Source: Burkholderiales bacterium
GTDB lineage: Bacteria; Pseudomonadota; Gammaproteobacteria; Burkholderiales; Burkholderiaceae
DNA length: 64,000 nt
Direction: 5' to 3'
NCBI GenBank assembly: GCA_026225235.1
Contig: JAMFSK010000028.1
Coordinates: forward strand, 1-64,000
Shown here: positions 8,797 through 17,394 of the stretch, piece by piece
Layout: every line of letters begins with the position of its first letter
Position numbering within the stretch: position 1 is the stretch's first letter
The notes under the pieces: model-generated
The model's input: only the letters and a program-made list of their open reading frames with translations
The model's database searches: none
Told to the model about the DNA's origin: nothing
Made by a program: the position numbers and the translations under genes

Positions 8797-11103
8797 ATGA
8801 AGCACGAAGACATAGTCGAAGACGCGACATTCGAATCCTACGATCACCCCGCGGGTGGCTGGGGTTCTCTCAAGGCGGTCACCTCGATTCTCGCGGAGGA
8901 GCGCGTTCTCGTGCACGGGCCTGCTGCCCTCATGAAACAGAACAAGCCTGATGGCTTCGCCTGCGTGAGTTGCTCGTGGGCCAAACCCGCCGATCCGCAC
9001 ACTTTTGAATTTTGCGAGAACGGTGCCAAAGCGACCGCGTGGGAGATCACCACGCGCCGCGCAGACGCCGCGTTTTTCGCCAAACACACTGTCGCGGAAC
9101 TCAGCACCTGGAATGATCTGGAACTCGAGCACGCCGGCCGCCTCATGGTGCCGATGCGCTACGACGCGCAAACTGACAAGTACGTGCCGGTCAGTTGGCT
9201 GCAGGCATTCGAAGAAATCGGCCGAGAACTCCGCAAGCTCGATCCCGACGAGGTCGTCTTCTACGCATCGGGTCGCGCTTCGCTCGAGACCTCCTATATG
9301 TACCAGTTGTTCGCGCGCATGTATGGCACCAACAACTTGCCGGACAGTTCGAACATGTGCCACGAGTCCACCTCCGTGGCCCTGCCGAAGACGATCGGCG
9401 TTGCCGTCGGAACCGTGAAGCTCGAGGACTTCGAGCATGCCGACTGTTTTCTGTTCTTCGGTCACAACACCGGGACGAATGCACCGCGAATGCTGCATCC
9501 GCTTCAAGAGGCGCGCAAGCGCGGGGTGCCGATCATTACGTTCAACCCGATCCGTGAGCGCGGCCTGGTCGCATTTTCGAACCCGCAGTCGCCGGTCGAA
9601 ATGCTGGGGGCCAAGCAGACGCAGATCAGTACGCAATATCTTCAGTTACAGATCGGCGGCGACACGGCGGCGGTGATGGGCATGTGCAAATGGTTGATCG
9701 AGGCGGACGATCGCGCGCTGCAGGAAGGTACGGCACGCGTGCTCGACGCGGATTTTATCGCCGAGCATACGCACGGCTTCGATGCGTTTGCGCAGCAAGC
9801 GCGGCAGAGCGACTGGGACGAAATCGAGCGCCAATCGGGGCTCAGCCTTGAGGCGATCAGCGAGGCTGCGCGAACTTATGCAAACGCCAAGGCCACGATG
9901 ATCATGTACGGCATGGGCATCACCCAGCATCGCAAAGGCGTCCGCAACATTCATATGCTGACCAATCTGTTGCTCTTGCGCGGCAATATTGGCAGACCCG
10001 GCGCCGGCATTTGCCCAATCCGCGGCCATTCGAATGTGCAGGGGCAACGCACGGTCGGGATCACCGAGAAGCCGGAACTCGCGCCGCTTGACAAGCTCAA
10101 GACGCAATTCGGTTTCGAGCCGCCGCGCAAGACCGGCTTGAATACGGTCGAGGCGTGCGAGGGCGTGATCGCAGGCAAGGTGAAAGGCTTTGTCATCCTG
10201 GGCGGAAACTTTGTACGCGCGGTCCCCGATAGCGAACGCGTCGAGTCAGCGTGGCGTAAGCAGCGCTTGACCGTCCAGGTACTCACCAAGCTCAATCGCA
10301 GCGCGCTTGTGCATGGAGAGGTTTCGTATGTGCTGCCGTGTCGGGGTCGCATTGAAATTGACCAGCAGGCAAGCGGCCCGCAGGCCGTATCCGTTGAAGA
10401 CAGCACCGGCTGTATGCATGGATCGCGCGGCGCCGTTGAACCCGCCGGGCCGACCTTGCTGTCGGAGCCCGCGATCGTTGCCGGTATGGCAAAGGCCACG
10501 CTCGGGGAGCGCTCGACAGTCGACTGGGATCGCTGGGTCGGCGACTACAGCCTGGTGCGCGATGCAATCGCTGAAACCTACCCGGAGATCTTCCACGACT
10601 TCAATGCGCGCATGTGGACGCCCGGCGGCTTCCCGCGTCCGCTGACTGCGCGTGAGCGCAAATGGAAAACCGAAACCGGCAAGGCCAACTTCATAGTGAT
10701 CGATGGTTTCGATGCGGATCCTGATATGCCCGAGCACGGTTCGGATGTCCTGCGGTTGCAGACGATGCGCGGCGATAGTCAATTCAACACCACGGTGTAC
10801 TCGCTTGACGACAGGTTCCGCGGCGTATTCGGTACGCGCAAGGTTTTGTTGATGAGCCGCGCCGACATCGCGCGCTTCGGCTGCGAGGTCGGCGAGATCG
10901 TCACTGCCGTCACGGTTGCCCACGACGGTTTCGATCGCCGCGTGGCAGGCCTGCGGCTGACGGCCTTCGATATGCCGTCAGGCTGCGTGGCGGGTTACTA
11001 CCCTGAGCTCAACGGGTTAATCCCGCTCTGGCATCACGCTGACGGCAGCAAGGTCCCCGCGGCCAAGTCGATTCCGATCCGACTGGAACGCGGGGCAGTC
11101 TAG
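8797..11103 (+). CDS. FdhF/YdeP family molybdopterin oxidoreductase
   Basis: A 768-aa molybdopterin enzyme of the FdhF/YdeP type. Near residue 55 is VSCSWAKP and later FEFCENGAKA, in place of a full N-terminal [4Fe-4S] CxxCxxxC motif. The body has the bis-MGD-binding regions (YMYQLFARMYGTNN, LFFGHNTGTNAPRML, LLRGNIGRPGAGICPIRGHSN). E. coli YdeP is linked to acid resistance, but the reaction of this family is not firmly known. ATG 8797 has GAGGAG upstream; an in-frame codon at 8764 is less likely. Two small acidic proteins flank it, which suggests a stress operon. Confidence 0.9.
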   Translation: MKHEDIVEDATFESYDHPAGGWGSLKAVTSILAEERVLVHGPAALMKQNKPDGFACVSCSWAKPADPHTFEFCENGAKATAWEITTRRADAAFFAKHTVAELSTWNDLELEHAGRLMVPMRYDAQTDKYVPVSWLQAFEEIGRELRKLDPDEVVFYASGRASLETSYMYQLFARMYGTNNLPDSSNMCHESTSVALPKTIGVAVGTVKLEDFEHADCFLFFGHNTGTNAPRMLHPLQEARKRGVPIITFNPIRERGLVAFSNPQSPVEMLGAKQTQISTQYLQLQIGGDTAAVMGMCKWLIEADDRALQEGTARVLDADFIAEHTHGFDAFAQQARQSDWDEIERQSGLSLEAISEAARTYANAKATMIMYGMGITQHRKGVRNIHMLTNLLLLRGNIGRPGAGICPIRGHSNVQGQRTVGITEKPELAPLDKLKTQFGFEPPRKTGLNTVEACEGVIAGKVKGFVILGGNFVRAVPDSERVESAWRKQRLTVQVLTKLNRSALVHGEVSYVLPCRGRIEIDQQASGPQAVSVEDSTGCMHGSRGAVEPAGPTLLSEPAIVAGMAKATLGERSTVDWDRWVGDYSLVRDAIAETYPEIFHDFNARMWTPGGFPRPLTARERKWKTETGKANFIVIDGFDADPDMPEHGSDVLRLQTMRGDSQFNTTVYSLDDRFRGVFGTRKVLLMSRADIARFGCEVGEIVTAVTVAHDGFDRRVAGLRLTAFDMPSGCVAGYYPELNGLIPLWHHADGSKVPAAKSIPIRLERGAV

Positions 11104-11128
11104 GACACCGACTCAAGAGGACATCATC

Positions 11129-11347
11129 ATGAAAAACGAAGCCGATACCCAACGCCCGCTCGATCCGCGCGACTCGTCAAACCGCGGCAATCCGCCCGAT
11201 GCACTGCCGAGTTCGACACCGGGGGGCGAGCCGCAACTTCCCGATCACACAGCGGAAGGTGTGGTGCCCGCCGAAGGAGATCCGTCGGCTAAAGATGGTG
11301 TGTCATCGGGGGGTAAAGCAGGGCCGCGGGACTCTTCGAAGCGGTAG
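11129..11347 (+). CDS. Small hydrophilic hypothetical protein, 72 aa
   Basis: Short frame starting 25 bp after the molybdoenzyme gene, with AGAGGA in front of the ATG. The product is Pro/Gly/Ser/Asp-rich (RPLDPRDSSNRGNPPD, GGKAGPRDSSKR), without hydrophobic core or motif, and probably disordered. Composition and position echo the 115-aa acidic protein on the other side of the molybdoenzyme gene. Function unknown. Confidence 0.5.
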   Translation: MKNEADTQRPLDPRDSSNRGNPPDALPSSTPGGEPQLPDHTAEGVVPAEGDPSAKDGVSSGGKAGPRDSSKR

Positions 11348-11465
11348 TCCAAGCGATGGTGGTGGCGATGGCCATGCTGCGGCCGCTGGCCATGGCCAGC
11401 GCGAGCCACCGCCACGATGGAGCGCGCGCAAGTGAGCGCGAAGGTAGACGCAAAACAGCGCCTGC

Positions 11466-12359
11466 CTAAACGCTGCCACCCGGAATGCTATGGCCGAGCA
11501 CGGCCGCCGCGATCAATACTCCGATCATCAAACAGGCTTCGAGCGTGAGCCACCCCATAAAGGCCGCTCGAGCGCGCCGGTCCCCTCCCGCGAAGTGCCT
11601 CATGTAGACGAGGCGGTTCGTGGCGCCGATCGCGACGGCGGCCGTGACCAGCACCAGCTTGGCGATCAGCAAGGCGCCCCAGAGGCTGTGGGTCAGCGGC
11701 GTCAGCGATCCCCCGAGACCGCGGTAGGCGTTGGCAAGTCCCGTGACGATGGCAACCGCGAACGTCAGGGTGGCGACGCGCGAAAGGCGGCTCATATTGG
11801 ACAGTGCATCGTTCGCCGAGATGGCCAAAGAGCGCCGCAACGGGAAGGCTGCACACACCACCACGCCGGCCCAACCGGCCGTCGCAAGCAGATGGATCCA
11901 GTGCACGAGCTCGGGCGTGGAGAAGTCGCCCGCATCGGCTGCATGCGTGGTGCCCGCGTGCGTGAACGCCATCACGATCATCGTGAGGTAAAGCAGGATC
12001 CGCCAGGGGCCTCGCCCGATGCCTGGTTCAATCGAGCTTCGGTTGGTCGCCAGCGCAAGACTGAGCACGCCGGCCCCTGCGCCAATCATCCACATCAGTC
12101 CGAAATGGGAATGCAGCAACACCAGCGGGATGGCCGGCAATGCTGCCACAACCGACGAACCTGACATGGTGGCCGCTTCGGCTGGCAAATCGAGCGCTTG
12201 TGCGAGCAGCCAGACGAGCAGGGCGAGGCACACCGCGCGGCGGCCTCGCGCTCCGCCGAAGCCGAGGCAGAATGCGCCAAACGCCACGGAAAACGCGAGG
12301 TCGGCCAGGGCGCCGAGGGCCATCTGCCCGATGACGAGTGGGTCGATGGTCTCTAGCAC
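11466..12359 (-). CDS. CopD family copper resistance membrane protein
   Basis: A 297-aa integral membrane protein with about eight hydrophobic segments. The C-terminal half is the CopD domain (LVHWIHLLATAGWAGVVV, then four helices with conserved His such as MRHFAGGD). CopD proteins sit in the inner membrane and are tied to copper uptake or tolerance, usually with a CopC partner. No copC is next to it here, so the copper role is by family only. Translation seems to start at a GTG (12359); no better in-frame ATG is present. Confidence 0.8.
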   Translation of the reverse strand: MLETIDPLVIGQMALGALADLAFSVAFGAFCLGFGGARGRRAVCLALLVWLLAQALDLPAEAATMSGSSVVAALPAIPLVLLHSHFGLMWMIGAGAGVLSLALATNRSSIEPGIGRGPWRILLYLTMIVMAFTHAGTTHAADAGDFSTPELVHWIHLLATAGWAGVVVCAAFPLRRSLAISANDALSNMSRLSRVATLTFAVAIVTGLANAYRGLGGSLTPLTHSLWGALLIAKLVLVTAAVAIGATNRLVYMRHFAGGDRRARAAFMGWLTLEACLMIGVLIAAAVLGHSIPGGSV

Positions 12360-12403
12360 GGTTGATACGCTTGCATGATCGGTCCGTCAGTTAATCCGAG
12401 AGC

Positions 12404-13786
12404 TTACCAGCCCACGGCCACGATCATGCGTTGCGGCGACGTGCAGCCGATGTCCGACGAATACCCGCCGACATCGTCATACGGGAACCCATACGCGAAG
12501 CCGCCGATGCCATGCGTATGCCAGAACTGCGCATAGTAATTCGCAGAGCCGGTCGAATAGAAGGTGCTCGGTGCGATGGTGCTCCAGAAGTTGCTGTTGA
12601 CGAGCGTGCCGTTTGCATTGAACGTGCCGGGGTTCTGCGCAACATGCCGCTGGATGGCCGCGCTCAGATCCGTGATCGTCCCGCTCGCGAAGTTCAGGAA
12701 GGGGGTCGGCTTTGGCACCACGCTTGCATCGATGCCATTCGCCGCATAGACCTGGTCCACATAGGCGCTGAAATAGGCCGCGTTCGGTTCGCCCACATTG
12801 AAGCCCGCGGCCCCCGGTTCGACGATCCGGTAGGGCGCATTCTGCGTTGCTGTTGCGCTGAACACCGCGGGCACTTCGGCGAGGTACTTCTGGAACGTGA
12901 CCGAGCGGTCTTCGAGGAAGGTGCCGTAGTCTTCGCCGCGCACCTTGTCCGTTCCGTCGCCGCATTGAAGCCGGATCGCCAGCTTGAGTCCGAACGCGTC
13001 GACGCGCGTGGTGTCGCCGTTGAATCCATAGGCGGCACCGCTCATGCCGATATTGAACTCGATAAAGTCGTAGTAGCTGGTGGCGTTCGTGACGGCGCCT
13101 GCGGCATTGGGTGCGATATAGAAATACATGCGCGCGGAGGTCGCGGCAGGCATGTCGTAAGTCGGAGCATCCGCGATCGAATGGAGTTCATTGATCGTCC
13201 CGCCGGTAAGCGTCGTGCCCGTGATGCCCCAGAACACCTGACTGTCCGGATATTTGCCATTGGTCCGGTTCACGAAGCTGAAGGTCATTACCTGTGTGGC
13301 GACGGGCAAGGTCGTTGGCGTACCCCAGAAGGCCGCAGGGGGCGAGCCGTCCGTGTTGGTGTTGATCGTGATCTGAGCCGCACTCGACACAGTCGTACCG
13401 ATGCCATTGCCGACCGCAACCTCGAAGGCGTCGCTGGCATCGGCAGCGCTCAGGGCAGGCGTATGGAATGTGGCGGAAGTCGCACCCGGAATTGAGGAGC
13501 CGTTCTTGTACCACTGGAAGGCCGTCGCACCCGGAGCATTCACGATGAACTCGGCGCCCTGGCCGGCAGTGATCGTTTCGGAAACAGGCTGGGAGGCGAT
13601 GGTCGGCCCACCCGCGGTTGTCGCTAGCGGAACAGCCGGAGAACCTGATGCGGCACCTGATCCCGCGCCGCCACTCAATGTTCCACTGCCTCCTCCTCCA
13701 CCCCCGCAGGCAGCGAGACCGGTACAAAACGTTGCAGCCACCATGCGGCGCCTCCATTGCGAATGCGCGGAACCCACGAATGTCAT
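12404..13786 (-). CDS. GH64-type beta-1,3-glucanase lipoprotein with Ig-like domain
   Basis: A 460-aa exported protein. It has an N-terminal signal with lipobox LAAC followed by a Gly run (Cys about residue 26), then an immunoglobulin-like domain at about residues 60-145 (QPVSETITAGQGAEF, FQWYKNGSSIPGA). A C-terminal domain of about 310 residues resembles GH64/thaumatin-like beta-1,3-glucanases (FSFVNRTNGKYPDSQVFWGI, GEDYGTFLEDRSVTFQKYL). GH64 enzymes release laminari-oligosaccharides from beta-1,3-glucan of fungal walls; acidic residues are present in the expected region. AAGGA precedes the ATG. Anchoring to the cell surface and attack on fungal or plant glucan is an inference. Confidence 0.85.
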   Translation of the reverse strand: MTFVGSAHSQWRRRMVAATFCTGLAACGGGGGGSGTLSGGAGSGAASGSPAVPLATTAGGPTIASQPVSETITAGQGAEFIVNAPGATAFQWYKNGSSIPGATSATFHTPALSAADASDAFEVAVGNGIGTTVSSAAQITINTNTDGSPPAAFWGTPTTLPVATQVMTFSFVNRTNGKYPDSQVFWGITGTTLTGGTINELHSIADAPTYDMPAATSARMYFYIAPNAAGAVTNATSYYDFIEFNIGMSGAAYGFNGDTTRVDAFGLKLAIRLQCGDGTDKVRGEDYGTFLEDRSVTFQKYLAEVPAVFSATATQNAPYRIVEPGAAGFNVGEPNAAYFSAYVDQVYAANGIDASVVPKPTPFLNFASGTITDLSAAIQRHVAQNPGTFNANGTLVNSNFWSTIAPSTFYSTGSANYYAQFWHTHGIGGFAYGFPYDDVGGYSSDIGCTSPQRMIVAVGW

Positions 13787-14129
13787 TGTTTATCCTTTTT
13801 GCGGGAGAAAAATTGCCTCTCAACTTGGCATCGGCGGAGACTAGCATGGGCTTATGACGCAAATTTATTAGGAAGTTTTAAGCTTGTAACCGCTGTTACG
13901 AGATAGGTTCATCCATCGTTGCCGGCCGCGGTTTTTCGGTTGCATCCATTGCTACTAAACAAGTAACGCCTTTTCGCTAAACATCGCTGAATCGCACCAC
14001 CGGTCGTCTTTTGCTCCGCGCCCCGCAGGCACACCCCTTGCGCCCCTACTGATGCGGCATCCGTTCGTCGATTCCGGCAATTCTCCGGAACTGGCGTCAC
14101 GACAACCCGTGTAATGGAGGTAGAGCGTA
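13787..14129. other. Divergent intergenic region, GH64 / PfpI genes
   Basis: About 340 bp with no credible gene. The part at 13850-13970 is clearly richer in A/T than its surroundings and should hold the divergent promoters. A small inverted repeat GTAAC-CGCT-GTTAC lies near 13887-13900. GGAGG at 14116-14120 is the Shine-Dalgarno of the PfpI-type gene. Confidence 0.45.
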
Positions 14130-14684
14130 ATGAGTGAAAATCTGAGCGGTATCAAAGTTGCAATCCTGAGTACCGATGGCTTCGAACAGGCGGAATTGAT
14201 CGAGCCAAAAAAGGCACTCGAAAAAGCGGGCGCAACGGTCCATGTGATCGCGCCGAAGGCAGGATCGGTGCAGGGCTTCAGGCACGTCGAGAAGGGCGAA
14301 TCGGTCAAGGTCGACAAGACCTTCGATCAGGTGCGGCCGGAGGAGTATGACGGCGTGGTCCTACCAGGGGGCGTGGTCAATGGCGACGCATTGCGCATGG
14401 TCGAGCCGGCACGCGCATTTGTGAAGGTAATCAACGACAAGCACAAACCCATCGCTGTGATCTGCCACGGTAGCTGGCTGCTGGTGTCCACCGGCATCGT
14501 CAAGGGGCGCACTGTCACGAGCTGGCCGTCGTTGCAGGATGACATTCGCAATGCGGGCGGCAAATGGGTGGACAAGGAAGTGGCGCACGACGGCAATCTG
14601 ATTTCCAGCCGTAAGCCTGACGACATCCCGGCATTCAACCGGACGATGATCGAGGCGCTGGCCCATGCCCACGCGCATCACTAG
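14130..14684 (+). CDS. DJ-1/PfpI family protein (type 1 amidotransferase-like)
   Basis: A 184-aa cytoplasmic DJ-1/PfpI domain protein (VAILSTDGFEQAEL at the start, VLPGGVVNGD in the middle). The nucleophile elbow AVICHGSW has the conserved Cys near residue 112 with the following His, and Glu of FEQAEL completes the usual set. The family includes stress-induced YhbO/PfpI proteins, proposed to be proteases, glyoxalases or deglycases; the true activity is debated. It begins a run of small stress-type genes (DUF1488, glycine-zipper protein). Confidence 0.88.
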   Translation: MSENLSGIKVAILSTDGFEQAELIEPKKALEKAGATVHVIAPKAGSVQGFRHVEKGESVKVDKTFDQVRPEEYDGVVLPGGVVNGDALRMVEPARAFVKVINDKHKPIAVICHGSWLLVSTGIVKGRTVTSWPSLQDDIRNAGGKWVDKEVAHDGNLISSRKPDDIPAFNRTMIEALAHAHAHH

Positions 14685-14753
14685 GCACGGGCCGGTAGTC
14701 GTGCATTCAAAGTTGCAACCGTAGTTGCAATATTAACGATCGAGGACACTGCC

Positions 14754-15032
14754 ATGCGCATCGAATTTCCCGCAGGTCAGCGTGAATGGAACGGCGGAGA
14801 ACTGACCGTCGACTTCGCGGCGAAAGTCGATGGTGCCCCGGTGGTGTGCTCGATTTCAGTGGAGGCGCTGCAAGACCATTTCGGTGCTGCCTCGACGCTT
14901 GAAGAAGATGTGCTTACGGCGTTCGACAGCAGCGCCAAACGGATCCATTCACTGTGCCGCCGCGCGCTGGAAGGGACGGACGGCGATGCAGTTGTATTGC
15001 GCAGTGGCTTGATCCGCTTGCTGGAAGCGTGA
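14754..15032 (+). CDS. DUF1488 family protein
   Basis: A 92-aa protein with the hallmarks of DUF1488: a beta-rich N-terminus (MRIEFPAGQREWNGGELTVDF), then VVCSISVEALQDHFG and a C-terminal helix with Cys (RIHSLCRRALE). Members are small cytoplasmic proteins of unknown function. A duplicated GTTGCAA sits in the 70-bp gap upstream, next to a possible promoter. Confidence 0.75.
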   Translation: MRIEFPAGQREWNGGELTVDFAAKVDGAPVVCSISVEALQDHFGAASTLEEDVLTAFDSSAKRIHSLCRRALEGTDGDAVVLRSGLIRLLEA

Positions 15033-15113
15033 AGCTCGCCCGAACCGGAATCGCGGAATCGCGCACGAGGTACTGCGCATTATTGGTAGATCAGGCAATC
15101 ACAAGGAGGCGCT

Positions 15114-15686
15114 ATGTCACTTATCGTCGCAGGGAGATTCCAGACCTTCGAGAAGGCCGAAGCAGCGGCCAGTCGTCTGTTCGCGCGTGGCTTTCTCGAG
15201 GAAGATGTGAGCCTGTTCTATGTCAACCCTCCGGGGCAGCATCACAATTTTCCGATCGGCGGCGATGCCTATGCCGACCGGTCGATGCAGCCGGCCCATA
15301 AGACTGCGGGCGCGGGGATCGTGATCGGCTCGGTCGTGGGGGCAGCAGCGGGCGCTGCGATCGTCATGGCGCTGCACCTTTCGAGCCTGATCTTTATCAT
15401 TGGCGCGGCACTGGGTGCCTATATCGGCTCGCTGATCGGCGCAATGGGCGGTACGCGCAAGGCGCATGAAGATCTCCCGGTGCGTGTTTCGAACCATGAA
15501 GTCAAACAGCCGGTGCGCGAGTCAGGAGTATTGCTCGCCGTGCACGTGACGTCGGAGACGGAGCGCAAGGCAGAAGATGCGCTGCGCGAAGAAGGCGCGC
15601 GCGATGTCGAGCATGCTTCCGGTCGCTGGCAACGCGGCAAGTGGAGCGACTTTAACCCAGTCTCTGCTCCGGCTACTTCGCATTGA
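15114..15686 (+). CDS. Glycine-zipper membrane protein, stress-type
   Basis: A 190-aa protein. Residues 1-60 form an alpha/beta domain (VAGRFQTFEKAEAAASRLFARGF) like those of general stress protein 17M-type proteins. Residues about 65-115 are two hydrophobic glycine-zipper helices (GAGIVIGSVVGAAAGAAIVM and IGAALGAYIGSLIGAMGG). A second alpha/beta half follows (VLLAVHVTSETERKAEDALREEG). Such proteins insert in the envelope; function is unknown. AAGGAGG precedes the ATG. Its end overlaps the convergent topoisomerase gene by 14 bp. Confidence 0.75.
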   Translation: MSLIVAGRFQTFEKAEAAASRLFARGFLEEDVSLFYVNPPGQHHNFPIGGDAYADRSMQPAHKTAGAGIVIGSVVGAAAGAAIVMALHLSSLIFIIGAALGAYIGSLIGAMGGTRKAHEDLPVRVSNHEVKQPVRESGVLLAVHVTSETERKAEDALREEGARDVEHASGRWQRGKWSDFNPVSAPATSH

Positions 15687-16806
15687 TCGCGCGTTCGACG
15701 AGATCCTTCCCGGTTGCGGAGGTGATCTCGTTCGCACGCTCGAGAAAGCGCATGAGGGCCGCTTCGTCAGCGCGCAGGCCCTTCCTTCTTTTTGTTACGA
15801 CCGGTGCAGGCGGGTCTGATTTAGCACCTGGAGTCAAGGACTTCGCTTCAAACGCTTCGACAATGGCCGGATGGACGTAGCACTTGCGACAGACCGCGGG
15901 CGTATTGCGCAGCAAGCCTGACACTGCCTTGATGGTCGCAGCGACATGTCGTCGCGCTTCCGTCACCGTTTCCCATTCGAGCTTGACCAATCCAGCGAGG
16001 GCGAGCACCGAGCCAGCCCACGTCCGGTAGTCTTTCGCGGTAAAGTCCGATCCAGTGATTTCCTGCAGATAAGCGTTGATATCCGCCGAGCTCACGATAT
16101 GGCGTTCTTTGTCGGCATCGAGATACTGAAACAGATCGTGACCCGGCAGATCCATGCAACGTCTCACCACGCGCGTCACGCGCGGATCGGTGACGGTCAC
16201 ATCATGTTCGATGCCACTCTTGCCGCGGAACTTGAATCGAATCTGCCCCGCATGCACATTGAGATGGCGTTTGCGCAAGGTCGTCAATCCATATGAACGG
16301 TTCTCGCGTGCATATTCGGCGCTGCCGACTCGAATCAAGGTGGTATCGAGGAGCCGAACTACCGTGGCCAACACTTTTTCTCGCGGGATGCCAGGCAAGC
16401 GAAGGTCGCGGCCCACGCGCGCGCGAACCTTCGGGAGCGCAGCGCCGAACGCGAGCATGCGCTCGTACTTGTTGGCATCGCGGGTCTCGCGCCACTGCGG
16501 GTGATAGCGATACTGCTTGCGCCCCCGGGCATCGCGGCCGGTAGCCTGCAAGTGGCCACGGGCGTCGGGGCAAATCCAGACATCCGCATAAGCGGGCGGG
16601 ATGGCCAGCGCATTGATTCGCTGGATGGTTGCTTCATCGCGGATACGCTTGCCCTCAGTGTTGAAATAGGCAAACTTGCCATCGATCGGACGCCGGGTAT
16701 AGCCGGGCCGCGAATCGTCGACATAGCGTAGCCCCGGGGGCGCTTCGTTACGTGTATCCGGGCTGCCACCGGAAGCGGGGAGTTGCCGATCGACTTTCAT
16801 AGTCAT
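15673..16806 (-). CDS. DNA topoisomerase IB
   Basis: A 377-aa poxvirus-like bacterial type IB topoisomerase, which relaxes supercoils through a 3'-phosphotyrosine bond. An N-terminal domain (LRYVDDSRPGYTRRPIDGKF, about residues 25-95) precedes the catalytic domain. The catalytic domain shows FTAKDYRTWAGS (active-site Arg region) and the C-terminal CYVHPAIVEAF with the probable catalytic Tyr. The start at 16806 has AGGCGAG five bases upstream; an open-frame extension to 16824 lacks this. Bacterial TopIB is accessory rather than essential. Confidence 0.92.
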   Translation of the reverse strand: MTMKVDRQLPASGGSPDTRNEAPPGLRYVDDSRPGYTRRPIDGKFAYFNTEGKRIRDEATIQRINALAIPPAYADVWICPDARGHLQATGRDARGRKQYRYHPQWRETRDANKYERMLAFGAALPKVRARVGRDLRLPGIPREKVLATVVRLLDTTLIRVGSAEYARENRSYGLTTLRKRHLNVHAGQIRFKFRGKSGIEHDVTVTDPRVTRVVRRCMDLPGHDLFQYLDADKERHIVSSADINAYLQEITGSDFTAKDYRTWAGSVLALAGLVKLEWETVTEARRHVAATIKAVSGLLRNTPAVCRKCYVHPAIVEAFEAKSLTPGAKSDPPAPVVTKRRKGLRADEAALMRFLERANEITSATGKDLVERAINAK

Positions 16807-17394
16807 TGCTCGCCTGAGAGCCAAAGCGTGTGGGACGCTTGCACGGCCTTAATGCGCATATCTCGTGCCTGTTAGGAAGTCGCTCATTCCCGGGCTTGAA
16901 CAAACGATTGGCAAAGTGTCAAGCGCGCAATGAATCGAGAGGGTCCTGCGTGTTTGTCACCTCGGCCGTTACGTATCTCGACGCCGCCGCGTCGCATCGA
17001 TGCGCCCTCGACGAAGGCACCGCAACACCCAGCCTGTCCCCGCGCCGCAAGCGACCCGATCCGAGTGAGATATCCACAGACTTACCAACAGAATTTGTGG
17101 ATAACTTCGCGAACCCGCAGACTCAGGGTTGTTCCTGATACCGCTCGGTTGCCGCCCTGCGTGACGTGGGGTTTGAGGGTTACGATGCCGTCTGGCATGG
17201 TCGACCCGCATAGTGCGTCGCTCGCGTGCCTGCGAGACGCAAATCTGACAGAAACGTCATGATTGGGTCACTCGATCGTTTCGCGTCCGTGTCGACAATG
17301 CACGGCATTCAGGAACGACGGGGCACCCGACCTAACACGCGTTCACATTCGTTCCCACGATCCAGCCGCTCAAGCGGCGAACCAGGAGCTTCAT
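16807..17394. other. Long intergenic region between topoisomerase IB and catalase genes
   Basis: Nearly 590 bp. Open frames here are short and unlike coding sequence, so no gene is called. It contains the DnaA-box-like cluster at 17070-17104 and, at 17384-17388, the AGGAG that serves the catalase-like gene. The promoter of the catalase-cytochrome operon should lie between about 17160 and 17360. Confidence 0.5.
17070..17104. promoter_or_regulatory. Cluster of DnaA-box-like sequences
   Basis: Within 35 bp there is ATATCCACA at 17070-17078 (8 of 9 to TTATCCACA), a weaker TTACCAACA at about 17082-17090 (7 of 9), and TGTGGATAA at 17096-17104, a perfect 9-mer on the minus strand. No dnaA, dnaN, repA or parAB gene is seen in the window, so this is not called an origin. 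Confidence 0.45.
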
